Positions 44,173 through 52,869 of a stretch of DNA of 64,000 nucleotides are shown piece by piece (position 1 is the first letter of the stretch; the number at the start of each line of letters is the position of its first letter). A program made the translations under genes and the position numbers. Source of the DNA: JAGXFP01 sp039714535 (GTDB taxonomy: Bacteria > Desulfobacterota > Desulfobulbia > Desulfobulbales > JAGXFP01); the NCBI GenBank assembly GCA_039714535.1, contig JBDLJC010000016.1, forward strand, positions 9,104 through 73,103, read 5' to 3'. The notes below the pieces were generated by a model. The model did no database searches and was not told where the DNA came from. It saw only the letters and a list, made by a program, of their open reading frames with translations.

Positions 44173-45258
44173 CTAGATGTTAGTTGATCTAGTCGCGAGA
44201 CCGGTTGACAGAGCCATTTCCGGGCCGATGCTTTTTAAATAACCAGGATCTATCTTGTCAGGATCTGCAGTGGCTCGGGCGAACGGGTTGAAAATCTCAG
44301 TTTTGATGCCGGTGTCATTCGAGAATAGCCTTGCCAGCCCCTTTACCTTGGCGCCGCCGCCGCTCAGGACGATTTTATTTATAGTGCCGTCCGGGTAGTT
44401 CGAGGAATAAAAATCCAAAGCTCTTTTTACTTCAGTTAGCCACTGATTGCAGGTGTTGACGAAGATTTCTTCAAGCTCTTTCATCTTGTCGCCGGGAGAG
44501 GTCTGGCCGGTCTTTAGATCTTCAGCTTCTTCGGGGGTAATGTTGAAATGGCTCTGAATTGTTTCGGTTAAGATTCTGCTGCCCATCACCACGTCCCTGA
44601 CCAGGATGGAAGTGCCTTTGGCGACAATGTTGATGTTCATCTTTGAGGCACCGATATCAATCAGCACGACATTTTCATCTTCACTGCTGAAATTAGCGCA
44701 ATAGGCATTTTCCATGGCAAACGCATCGACATCGACGATTACCGCTTCCAGACCAACTGTTTTCAGCATCTCAAGATAGCCGTTGACCACATCTTTTTTT
44801 GCAGCCACCAGGATCACGTCGGTACGTTCATCTTCTTCGGTGTTGGTTTTTAAGTCCTGGTAATCGATGAAAACCTCATCAATATCAAAGGGAATGTATT
44901 GCTCAGCCTCAGTCTGGATATGGGAAGATAATTCACGGTCTTCCATGGTCATCAGGTTTATTTTTTTGACAATGACTGAGTAGCCAGAGATGGATATGGC
45001 AACCTTGTTGCCCTTCAGTTTGAGATTTTTAATGAGGGAACTCACTACCTTGGCAACGACTTCAGGTTCCTGCAAAACTCCGTCTTCAACGGAATTGGGT
45101 GGTAATTTGGCGCTTCCGAGGCTGGTGAGTTTGTATCCATCGCCAGATGGAATTAGCTGACAGGCCTTAATGGCATGGGAACCAATGTCGAGTCCGATAG
45201 TCAGCTTCTGGCCGCCAAAGAAGGGAAAGCCGAAATTTGGGATTGTTAAACCACCCAT
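44173..45258 (-). CDS. pilM: Type IV pilus assembly ATPase-like protein PilM
   Basis: The 361-residue product has the actin/FtsA-like fold signature, with G-L-D-I-G-S-H-A-I-K-A-C at residues 22-33, Y-I-P-F-D-I-D-E-V near 117, V-L-I-D-I-G-A-S-K-M-N near 193, and L-S-G-G-G-A-K-V-K-G-L near 299. PilM binds ATP in the cytoplasm and caps the PilN/PilO complex. It is the first gene of this run and has an AT-rich region of about 700 bases upstream, which probably holds the operon promoter. Confidence 0.93.
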   Translation of the reverse strand: MGGLTIPNFGFPFFGGQKLTIGLDIGSHAIKACQLIPSGDGYKLTSLGSAKLPPNSVEDGVLQEPEVVAKVVSSLIKNLKLKGNKVAISISGYSVIVKKINLMTMEDRELSSHIQTEAEQYIPFDIDEVFIDYQDLKTNTEEDERTDVILVAAKKDVVNGYLEMLKTVGLEAVIVDVDAFAMENAYCANFSSEDENVVLIDIGASKMNINIVAKGTSILVRDVVMGSRILTETIQSHFNITPEEAEDLKTGQTSPGDKMKELEEIFVNTCNQWLTEVKRALDFYSSNYPDGTINKIVLSGGGAKVKGLARLFSNDTGIKTEIFNPFARATADPDKIDPGYLKSIGPEMALSTGLATRSTNI

Positions 45259-45999
45259 AATGCGATGACCTTGTAAAAGCTATTGATGGGGAGTTGCTGT
45301 TTGTCTTCTACAAACTCAACTGATTTCAAGTCGCCACGCGGTGCTGAAAAACAATTCTTCCTAGTATGTACTATGTGTGATCCTTGGTGTCTTGTCGTGC
45401 TCGGGAAAAAATAAGTTGCACTTGGATATCTTGACCCGTATTGCAATTTCAGTAAATTTACTATTGCAATAAAAGACATAAAAGTAAGGTCATGTCAAGG
45501 ATAAAATGGCCGTTACTTTGCGAAATACTTAAAAAAATTTTGTTTGGCGGCTTGTTTCAGAGGTGAAATTACTACACAGAATGTGGCTTAATGAAATGTG
45601 GCGCGTTGTTGATTTTACAGCAACACATTTGGTTATATTCTTGTCGATTTGCGGGGGTGGTGATAGCTAGTTGTTATTGTTAAGCAATTCTCTCATGAAA
45701 ACCCCGTGTTTTTTGTTGGAGATTTTTAGTTTGTTGTCAAAAATTTTACCTAATCGTCCGGTTATCGTCAAAAAAATTGCCTGGGCGAAAAGTTGATATC
45801 ATCAAATTTGTGTGGGGTCTATTCTAAATAAGTTGTGAGGCGGCGGGAGTAGCGTTTTTTTGGTGGGGGAAGCAGGAAGGCTAATCTAGATTGTGTTTCG
45901 GATTGTAACCAGGACAAACTACCTTGTAAATAGCGTTGCTATGGAGTAGTACTAAAAAGAGTATGTCTATACTTGCAAGTCAATTACAAGGAGCTTTCT
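45259..45999. promoter_or_regulatory. Divergent AT-rich region between pilM and lepB
   Basis: These 740 bases separate the minus-strand pil operon from plus-strand lepB. I see no convincing gene; a 77-codon frame at 45246-45479 overlaps pilM and has no family features. A sequence near 45597, GTGGCGCGTTGTTG, partly resembles a sigma-54 site (TGGCAC-N5-TTGC) but has mismatches at key bases. No hairpin with a T run is present. Both promoters probably lie here. Confidence 0.4.
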
Positions 46000-46632
46000 T
46001 TGTCAAACTCTAGGGAAATACCTCTTAAGAAAAAATCATTATTACGTGAGTATGTCGAGGCAATAGCCATTGCCTTGTTATTGGCTTTATTCATCCGAGG
46101 TTTTGTCGTTCAGGCCTTTAAGATTCCTTCCGGATCCATGATCCCGACTCTTCTGGTCGGGGATCATATCTTGGTCAGTAAATTTATTTATGGTTTGCGC
46201 AATCCTTTTACCGGCACGCTCTTGATTCCGGTGAAGGAACCGGAGCGGCTTGATGTTGTTGTCTTTAAATATCCCCTTAATCCTTCCCAGGATTTTATAA
46301 AAAGAGTAGTGGGCCTGCCGGGTGATACCATTGAGGTGATTAACAAGCAGGTTTATGTTAACGGCTCACCCATTCAGGATGACCCCGGCGTTAATAAAAA
46401 GGGTCGTGTTTTGCCGCGTGAGATCAGCGCGCGGGACAATTTCGGGCCGATAACTGTGCCGGCGCATTCTCTGTTCGTGATGGGGGATAATCGTGATAAC
46501 AGTCATGACAGCCGCTTCTGGAAATTTGTTGATTTTAAGGACTTGAAAGGCAAGGCCTTCATTATGTACTGGTCTTGGGATAAAGAGCATTTTGGGGTGC
46601 GATGGAGGCGATTGGGCCAGATAATCCGCTGA
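46000..46632 (+). CDS. lepB: Signal peptidase I
   Basis: I chose the TTG at 46000 because AAGGAG lies 7 bases upstream; a TTG at 45973 would extend it by nine residues. The 210-residue product has one membrane helix near residues 18-38. The catalytic Ser46 is in I-P-S-G-S-M-I-P-T-L and the catalytic Lys101 in F-I-K-R-V-V-G-L-P-G-D. The late G-D-N-R-D-N-S-H-D-S-R box is present. It cleaves signal peptides of exported proteins at the outer face of the inner membrane. The neighbouring exported proteins are its likely substrates. Confidence 0.96.
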   Translation: MSNSREIPLKKKSLLREYVEAIAIALLLALFIRGFVVQAFKIPSGSMIPTLLVGDHILVSKFIYGLRNPFTGTLLIPVKEPERLDVVVFKYPLNPSQDFIKRVVGLPGDTIEVINKQVYVNGSPIQDDPGVNKKGRVLPREISARDNFGPITVPAHSLFVMGDNRDNSHDSRFWKFVDFKDLKGKAFIMYWSWDKEHFGVRWRRLGQIIR

Positions 46633-46727
46633 AAATGATTGAAGTTACGGCTTGTTTTAGGTGAGATTGTAAATGATGACTATGAACTGGTTGGTTTCTT
46701 TCCGACCAAAGCCTTATGATGAACTAA

Positions 46728-47666
46728 ATGATTATGGAATCAGAGCACTTCTTCAAGCATAAACACCTGATAAGCTTGGCTGATTTGTCGGTCGAGGACC
46801 TTGATATGGTCCTGCTGACAGCGAAGTCATTTAAGGAAATATCGTCCCGTTCCATCAAAAAAGTGCCCACCTTGCGTGGTCGGACCGTTGTTAATCTCTT
46901 CTTCGAGCCCAGCACCAGAACCCGCCTCTCCTTTGAGATTGCCGCCAAAAGGATGAGCGCCGACACCTTCAATATCTCCGCATCGACGAGCAGTACAACC
47001 AAGGGAGAAACCCTGGTTGATACAGCCCTTAATCTGCAAGCAATGAATCCAGATATGATCATTATCCGGCATTCTTCGTCCGGCGCGCCTAATCTTTTAA
47101 CACGTCATATCAAGGCCTCGGTGATCAATGCTGGGGACGGCACCCATGAGCATCCCAGCCAGGGTCTGCTTGATCTGATGACTGTCAAGGAGCATAAAGG
47201 GGATCTGGCCGGGCTCAAAATAGCAATAATCGGCGATATAGCCCATAGCCGGGTTGCCCATTCCGATATAATCGGCTTTACCAAGATGGGCGCCTCGGTT
47301 GCGGTAAGCGGGCCTGCGACGATGGTGCCGACTGAGGTGGAGCGGTTGGGGGCCAGGGTTTGCTTGCAGCCCCAGGATGCTGTTGCCGATGCGGATGTGG
47401 TAATGGCTTTAAGAATTCAGCGCGAAAGGTTGCTGGATCCTTTGATCCCTTCGCTACGTGAATACGCGACTTTTTTCGGAATTAACAAAAAGCTGCTTAA
47501 GTTGGCCAAGCCGGATGCGCTGATAATGCACCCTGGTCCGATTAATCGTGGAGTTGAGATTGATCCGGCCATTGCCGACGGGCCCAATTCGGTGATTCTT
47601 GACCAGGTGACCAATGGTGTGGCGGTACGGATGGCGTTGCTTTATCTCTTGATGGGAGGAGAATGA
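46728..47666 (+). CDS. pyrB: Aspartate carbamoyltransferase catalytic subunit
   Basis: The 312-residue product contains the carbamoyl-phosphate site F-F-E-P-S-T-R-T-R-L-S-F near residue 55 and H-P-S-Q-G-L-L-D-L-M near 140, plus M-H-P-G-P-I-N-R-G near 265. It joins carbamoyl phosphate and aspartate in pyrimidine synthesis. Its stop is one base before the pyrC start, so the two are translated together. No pyrI is seen, and no pyrimidine-sensing leader hairpin was recognised upstream. The start at 46728 could shift to the ATG two codons later. Confidence 0.97.
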   Translation: MIMESEHFFKHKHLISLADLSVEDLDMVLLTAKSFKEISSRSIKKVPTLRGRTVVNLFFEPSTRTRLSFEIAAKRMSADTFNISASTSSTTKGETLVDTALNLQAMNPDMIIIRHSSSGAPNLLTRHIKASVINAGDGTHEHPSQGLLDLMTVKEHKGDLAGLKIAIIGDIAHSRVAHSDIIGFTKMGASVAVSGPATMVPTEVERLGARVCLQPQDAVADADVVMALRIQRERLLDPLIPSLREYATFFGINKKLLKLAKPDALIMHPGPINRGVEIDPAIADGPNSVILDQVTNGVAVRMALLYLLMGGE

Positions 47667-47667
47667 A

Positions 47668-48993
47668 ATGTCCTTGGCTGACGGAGCTGAGCTCAAAAAT
47701 GGAGACTTGGGAGCTTTTCTCCTGCAGAACGGCAGAGTGATCGATCCCGGCAACGGCATTGATGAACAGGGTGATGTCCTGGTCGTTGACGGTCGGATTG
47801 CTGCTGTTTTGAAAGCGGCTGACAAGGTCGAAATTCCGAGTGATTGCCAGCGCTTTGATCTTAAGGGGATGTGGGTTGTGCCGGGGCTGATCGACATGCA
47901 TGTCCATCTGAGGGAGCCGGGCGAAGAGTACAAGGAAACTATCGAGTCAGGCGCCAGGGCAGCAGCGGCAGGCGGTTTTACGGCCGTGGCCTGTATGCCT
48001 AATACTTCACCGGTCAACGATTCGCAGGGGGTTACCTCCCTGATAATGGCCAAGGCTGATGGGGTCCGGAGCCGGGTATACCCGGTCGGTTGTATCAGTA
48101 AGGGGGCCAAGGGCACGGAGTTGGCGGATATCGGCGAAATGAAGCAGGCCGGGGTGGTTGCGGTATCCGATGACGGCATGCCGGTGGTCGATGGCCAGCT
48201 GTTCAGAAGGGCCCTGGAGTATTCAGCCAATTACGATTTGTTGGTGATTTCCCATTCAGAGGAAATCTCTCTCAGCCGGGGCGGGGCAATGAACGAGGGT
48301 GAGATGTCAATTCGCCTGGGCCTGCGTGGAATCCCGAATGTTGCTGAAAGCGTCTCGGTTTATCGTGATCTGGCCCTGGCCGATTATACCGGCCAGCCAG
48401 TCCACATTGCCCATGTCAGTACCAGTGAGGCGGTTGATTTGATTCGGCGGGCCAAGGCCAGAGGATGCAAGGTCAGCGCTGAAACTGCACCCCATTATTT
48501 CACCCTGACCGACCAGGATGTCGGTGAGTATGATACCAATGCCAAAATGAATCCACCGCTCAGGTCCGAGGTGGATCGCCAGGCAATAATTGCTGGCCTG
48601 GCCGATGGCACTCTTGATGCTATTGCCACGGACCACGCTCCCCATAGTCGTCTCGAAAAAGACCTGGAATTCGATCAGGCCGCCAATGGTATTATCGGCC
48701 TGGAAACATCATTGCCTTTGACGATGGCACTGGTCCGAGATGGTGTGCTTGGTCCTGCCAGGATGGTGGAGCTAATGGCACTTAATCCAGCCAGAATTTT
48801 AGGGGTTGAGGGTGGCGATTTGAGCCTAGGCAGTCGGGCGGATATTACGGTGGTTGATCCGGAAAAGAGCTTTGTCTATAGCGAAGATACCATTGTCTCC
48901 AAGAGTAAAAATTCACCTTTCATCGACCGGCATCTGACCGGTAAAGCGGTTCTGACCATGATGGGTGGCGCTATAACCCATAACGAGTTGTAG
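47668..48993 (+). CDS. pyrC: Dihydroorotase, type I
   Basis: The 441-residue product has the amidohydrolase metal motif D-M-H-V-H-L-R-E-P-G near residue 72, a metal-bridging region near 110, H-S-E-E and H-V-S-T later, and A-T-D-H-A-P-H near 318. It closes carbamoyl aspartate to dihydroorotate in pyrimidine synthesis. The length and the D-x-H-x-H spacing fit the type I class, which often pairs with pyrB as here. It is coupled to pyrB by one base. Confidence 0.96.
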   Translation: MSLADGAELKNGDLGAFLLQNGRVIDPGNGIDEQGDVLVVDGRIAAVLKAADKVEIPSDCQRFDLKGMWVVPGLIDMHVHLREPGEEYKETIESGARAAAAGGFTAVACMPNTSPVNDSQGVTSLIMAKADGVRSRVYPVGCISKGAKGTELADIGEMKQAGVVAVSDDGMPVVDGQLFRRALEYSANYDLLVISHSEEISLSRGGAMNEGEMSIRLGLRGIPNVAESVSVYRDLALADYTGQPVHIAHVSTSEAVDLIRRAKARGCKVSAETAPHYFTLTDQDVGEYDTNAKMNPPLRSEVDRQAIIAGLADGTLDAIATDHAPHSRLEKDLEFDQAANGIIGLETSLPLTMALVRDGVLGPARMVELMALNPARILGVEGGDLSLGSRADITVVDPEKSFVYSEDTIVSKSKNSPFIDRHLTGKAVLTMMGGAITHNEL

Positions 48994-49153
48994 GTTTTTA
49001 AAGCGGCCATTGTCCTTACTCCCTAGCTTTTCGAGTCAACTCCTTATCTGTGAGATAGTGGGAGAAGAGAAATAACCTAGTTTTTCGGAAATACCGTGCC
49101 TAGTCTCCCTGCTTCCAGCAGGGAGATATTTTGTTCGAAATAAACTGGCCGGC

Positions 49154-51451
49154 TCAGTCTTCCGTGCTGGCAATTGATTCGATATAACCGCAGGATTTAT
49201 CAGCACACCGTAACTGCAGACCATCCTTCTTGCTGGTTTTCTCTACCAGAAAAGACGCGCCGCAATCGGGGCATGGCTTTTTGACCGGCTTGTCCCAGAT
49301 GGCGAAGGTGCATTTCGGGTAGCGGTTGCAACTGTAAAAGACCTTGCCTCTTTTTGAAATCTTTTGGACAATATCGCCGCCGCAATTTTCTTCCGGGCAG
49401 GGCACTCCGGTACTCTGGGCTTTGATGTGTTTGCAGGCCGGATATCCTGAGCAGGCCAGGAATTTGCCGAACCGGCCATGCTTGTATACCATCGGTAGCC
49501 CGCATTTTTCACATTTCTCGCCGGAATCTTCCGGTTCCTCCCGTGCTACAGGGACAATCTTGCCATCCTCATCTTTACGGAAATCCTGGGTGTGTTTACA
49601 TTCCGGGTATTTTTCACAGGCCAGAAACTCACCGTTGCGTCCCCATCTGATGACCAGCATGCCGTCACACTGAGGGCAGGGCAGATCGGTTGGTTTGGTG
49701 GCGCTTTTGACGGATTCCATCTCTTGCCGCGCCTTCTCCAGGGTCTCCTTGAAAGGGGCATAAAAATCTTTCAGCAGCTGCACCCATTCCCGGGAGCCCT
49801 CTTCGACTTGATCGAGCTGTTGTTCCATGCCGGCGGTGAATTCGACGTCCATGATCTTTGGAAAATGCTTGACCAGCAGATCATTAACCAACAGGCCCAG
49901 GTCAGTGGGATCGAAGCGCCGTTTCTCCAAGACCACGTATTCCTTGTCCTGGATAGTAGAGATAATCGCCGCGTAGGTACTGGGACGGCCCACGCCGTTG
50001 TCTTCCAGGGCCTTGACCAGGGTGGCCTCCGTGTAATGGGGCGGCGGCTGGGTAAAGTGTTGGCCCGGCAGGATCTCTTTCAGGGTAAGCTTGTCCCCTT
50101 CTTTTAGGTCGGGCAGGGTGAGATCTTTTGAGTCGGCCGTCGCGGGTTTCTCGGCAGGGATGTCATCGGTTGATTCGACATACAGTTTCATAAAACCGTG
50201 AAAACGCATGATTGAACCGGTGGCCTTCAGGTCATATTTACCGGCCGTCACGGTAATGCTGGTTTGGTCAAACTTGGCCGGGGTCATTTGGCAGGCAACA
50301 AATCTTTTCCAGATCAAGGAGTAGAGGGCCAGCATATCCTTGTCGATCAGGCCGGCCATCTTCTCCGGGGTGTTGTTGGTGTCGGTGGGGCGGACTGCTT
50401 CATGGGCATCCTGGGCCGATTTCTTGGTGCGATAGACATTGGCTTTGGCGGGGAGGAATTTTGCCCCGTAGGTGTTGTTGATATACTCACGGGCCGCAGT
50501 AACCGCATCGTCACTGAGTCTGGTTGAGTCGGTCCGCATATAGGTTATGAGGCCGGTGGGGCCTTCATCGCCCAGTTCGATACCCTCATAAAGTTTCTGG
50601 GCCAGGGTCATGGTTTTCTTGGCCGAGAATCGCAGTTTACGGTTTGCCTCCATCTGCATGCTACTGGTGATGAACGGTGGGGCCGGATTTCTCTTCTTGC
50701 TTTTTTTGACGACCTTGCCAACCGTAAATTTCGCTTTTTGCAACTCCTCACAGATTTTATCGGCGGTGACCTGGTTATTAATCAGACTCTTTTTGGTGCC
50801 GATCTTCTTGCCGGCTATTTTTTCAAGATGGGCCTTGAACTGTGGCGGCAGATTTCCGTTCAGGGTTGTGATGATGCTCCAGTACTCTTCCGGTTTGAAC
50901 GCCTGGATGGCTTGGTATCTCTCGCAGATCATTCTGACCGCTACAGATTGGACCCGGCCGGCACTGAGGCCCCGGCGGACTTTTTCCCATAGGAGCGGTG
51001 AAATCTGATAACCAACCAGCCGGTCGAGAATACGCCGGGCCTGTTGGGCCTCGAAAAGTTTGAGATTAAGCTCAGATGATTCCTCAATCGCAGTCAGGAT
51101 GGCCTTTTTGGTCAGTTCGTGGAAGAGGGTTCGGTGAATCGGTTTTTTGGATTTACTGAGGCACGTGGCAATGTGATAGGCAATAGCTTCGCCTTCCCGG
51201 TCGGGATCCGGGGCCAGGTAGATCTCGTCGGCCTTTTTGGCCGCCGCTTTGAGGTCACTGATGATCTTGCTTTTGCCTCTGATCGTCACATAATTAGGCG
51301 TAAAGTCTTTATCAACATCCACGCCCAGATTGCTTACCGGCAGATCGCGGATATGACCGACCGAGGCCTTGACCGTGAAAGATTTTCCCAGATAACGTTG
51401 CAGGGTCCGGGCTTTAGCGGGTGACTCGACGATGATAAGAGATCTGGCCAT
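49154..51451 (-). CDS. topA: DNA topoisomerase I
   Basis: The 765-residue product begins with the TOPRIM start S-L-I-I-V-E-S-P-A-K-A-R-T-L. The active-site tyrosine lies in G-L-I-T-Y-M-R-T-D-S-T-R near residue 300. The carboxyl end carries four zinc-ribbon-like modules: C-P-Q-C with C-E-K-Y-P-E-C, C-E-K-C with C-S-G-Y-P-A-C, C-P-E-E-N-C with C-N-R-Y-P-K-C, and C-P-D-C with a final C. It relaxes negative supercoils. dprA is the next gene upstream on the same strand, a common order, but here the gap between them holds a repeat element. Confidence 0.97.
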   Translation of the reverse strand: MARSLIIVESPAKARTLQRYLGKSFTVKASVGHIRDLPVSNLGVDVDKDFTPNYVTIRGKSKIISDLKAAAKKADEIYLAPDPDREGEAIAYHIATCLSKSKKPIHRTLFHELTKKAILTAIEESSELNLKLFEAQQARRILDRLVGYQISPLLWEKVRRGLSAGRVQSVAVRMICERYQAIQAFKPEEYWSIITTLNGNLPPQFKAHLEKIAGKKIGTKKSLINNQVTADKICEELQKAKFTVGKVVKKSKKRNPAPPFITSSMQMEANRKLRFSAKKTMTLAQKLYEGIELGDEGPTGLITYMRTDSTRLSDDAVTAAREYINNTYGAKFLPAKANVYRTKKSAQDAHEAVRPTDTNNTPEKMAGLIDKDMLALYSLIWKRFVACQMTPAKFDQTSITVTAGKYDLKATGSIMRFHGFMKLYVESTDDIPAEKPATADSKDLTLPDLKEGDKLTLKEILPGQHFTQPPPHYTEATLVKALEDNGVGRPSTYAAIISTIQDKEYVVLEKRRFDPTDLGLLVNDLLVKHFPKIMDVEFTAGMEQQLDQVEEGSREWVQLLKDFYAPFKETLEKARQEMESVKSATKPTDLPCPQCDGMLVIRWGRNGEFLACEKYPECKHTQDFRKDEDGKIVPVAREEPEDSGEKCEKCGLPMVYKHGRFGKFLACSGYPACKHIKAQSTGVPCPEENCGGDIVQKISKRGKVFYSCNRYPKCTFAIWDKPVKKPCPDCGASFLVEKTSKKDGLQLRCADKSCGYIESIASTED

Positions 51452-51515
51452 TATTTTGTTTTCCGTTTTGTAACTGGTCAGCGTAATACCCCAATAGAAG
51501 GGGAAACACTTAAAT

Positions 51516-51648
51516 GTAACTGTTCAGCAGTGCTCCAGATGTGTACGCCCAACGGTAGTGCCCTTGGGGTATAAGCAGGCTGACGAGCTATATATGCATA
51601 TGCGAGTCAGCTTGATCGTGCGCAGATGGGGTGCTGCTGAATAGTTAC
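51516..51648. repeat. Inverted-repeat element between dprA and topA
   Basis: GTAACTGTTCAGCAGTGC (51516-51533) and its near complement at 51631-51648 agree at 15 of 18 positions. A nested stem, GCTGAC/GTCAGC, encloses an AT-rich loop around 51590. No gene lies within. The whole folds as a branched hairpin like a small MITE or REP-type element. Words such as GTAATACCCC and CTCGCATAT are shared with 14962-15269. Confidence 0.5.
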
Positions 51649-51657
51649 TCCGTTTTG

Positions 51658-52773
51658 CTATTGTTTGATCTGATATTGCCGTCCCGGCAAAACCTCACAC
51701 AGACCTTTTAGTTCCAGAATAAGTAATAATTCATTTACCCTTTCAACCGGCAAATTGGAGCCGACAATAACATCATCGACGGTTTTTGGGTAGACTTCAA
51801 GCAGATCCAGGATCTTTTTTTCCTCATCATCAAGATCTACCCCGGCTTTGTTTCGGGGGGTTATGCTGTTTGTTGGAGTTCCTAGGGGCTCCGGTTTTTC
51901 AGAGAGCAGGAGTTCACTGGTGATATCATTAACGTCAAGAACGAGTTTGGCTCCGGCCTGCAGTAAACGATGGGTGCCGGTGCTTTTGATGGAATCGGCC
52001 CGGCCCGGGACTGCGTATACCTCCCGGCCCTGGTCAAGGGCCAGATTGGCAGTAATCAGGGAACCGGATTTCTGGGTGGCCTCGACTACTACTACACCTA
52101 GGCCCAGGCCGCTGATAATCCGGTTTCGAGCGGGGAAGCGAAAACCGTCGGGGCTGGTTCCCATTGGGTACTCGGAGATTATAGCCCCGTTTGCCGGGAT
52201 CACTTCGAAAAGTTTGCGGTTTTGGGCCGGATAGATAACGTCAAGGCCACAGCCCAGGACACCGATTGTTGGGCCGCCTGCGCTCAAAGCGCCTCGGTGG
52301 GCGGCGGCATCGATCCCCAGGGCCAGGCCACTGATAACCGTCAGCCCTTGGCGGGCGAGCTGTTTGGCCAGATCTTCCGCCATTTTCAGGCCGTAGGCGC
52401 TGGCGGCCCTGGAACCGACAATGCTGACCCCGGGGTTACTCAGGGAGCTGGTCTTGCCCTTGACGTAAAGCAGGATAGGTGGGTCCGGAATGTTTAACAG
52501 CCTGGAGGGGAAATCATCATCGTCCCAGCAGAGCAGGGAGATTCCGGCTTTGGCGGTTCGGGCAAGTTCTTGGCTGGCAGCGTCTCTGATGTCCTGGCGA
52601 CCTATTGCTGCGCAGGCTTTTTTGTTCGGTCGCCCCGGGGCTTTCAGTAATGTCTGTTGGGATGCTTTGAGGACGGAGGCGGGACTACCGAAGTGGTCAA
52701 TCAGGTTCTTGCAGCCGGTCGGACCAAGGCCGGGGGTCAGGTAAAGGGTTAGCCAGTCTTTCAGAGGTGCCAT
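51658..52773 (-). CDS. dprA: DNA-processing protein DprA
   Basis: I use the ATG at 52773, which gives the usual start W-L-T-L-Y-L-T-P-G-L-G-P; a TTG at 52830 would add 19 residues. The 371-residue product contains an HhH-like head, the DprA Rossmann core with V-S-I-V-G-S-R-A-A-S near residue 115, G-L-A-L-G-I-D-A-A-A-H-R-G-A-L near 147, and Y-P-M-G-T-S-P-D-G-F-R-F-P-A-R-N-R near 200, then a winged-helix end. DprA loads RecA on incoming single-stranded DNA during natural transformation, which fits the presence of a type IV pilus. It sits 39 bases or more after rpoD. Confidence 0.93.
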   Translation of the reverse strand: MAPLKDWLTLYLTPGLGPTGCKNLIDHFGSPASVLKASQQTLLKAPGRPNKKACAAIGRQDIRDAASQELARTAKAGISLLCWDDDDFPSRLLNIPDPPILLYVKGKTSSLSNPGVSIVGSRAASAYGLKMAEDLAKQLARQGLTVISGLALGIDAAAHRGALSAGGPTIGVLGCGLDVIYPAQNRKLFEVIPANGAIISEYPMGTSPDGFRFPARNRIISGLGLGVVVVEATQKSGSLITANLALDQGREVYAVPGRADSIKSTGTHRLLQAGAKLVLDVNDITSELLLSEKPEPLGTPTNSITPRNKAGVDLDDEEKKILDLLEVYPKTVDDVIVGSNLPVERVNELLLILELKGLCEVLPGRQYQIKQ

Positions 52774-52869
52774 AAAGTCTGATCGCAGGTGAATAGAAGA
52801 TTGATGATCTGGGCCGTAAGCCCAGGACAAGGTTTGTGGAAAACTTGGTCTAGCTGAGTAGTAGGCCGG

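Noticed and set aside
45246..45479. 77-codon frame upstream of pilM
   Set aside because: It overlaps the pilM start and has no domain or good ribosome site.
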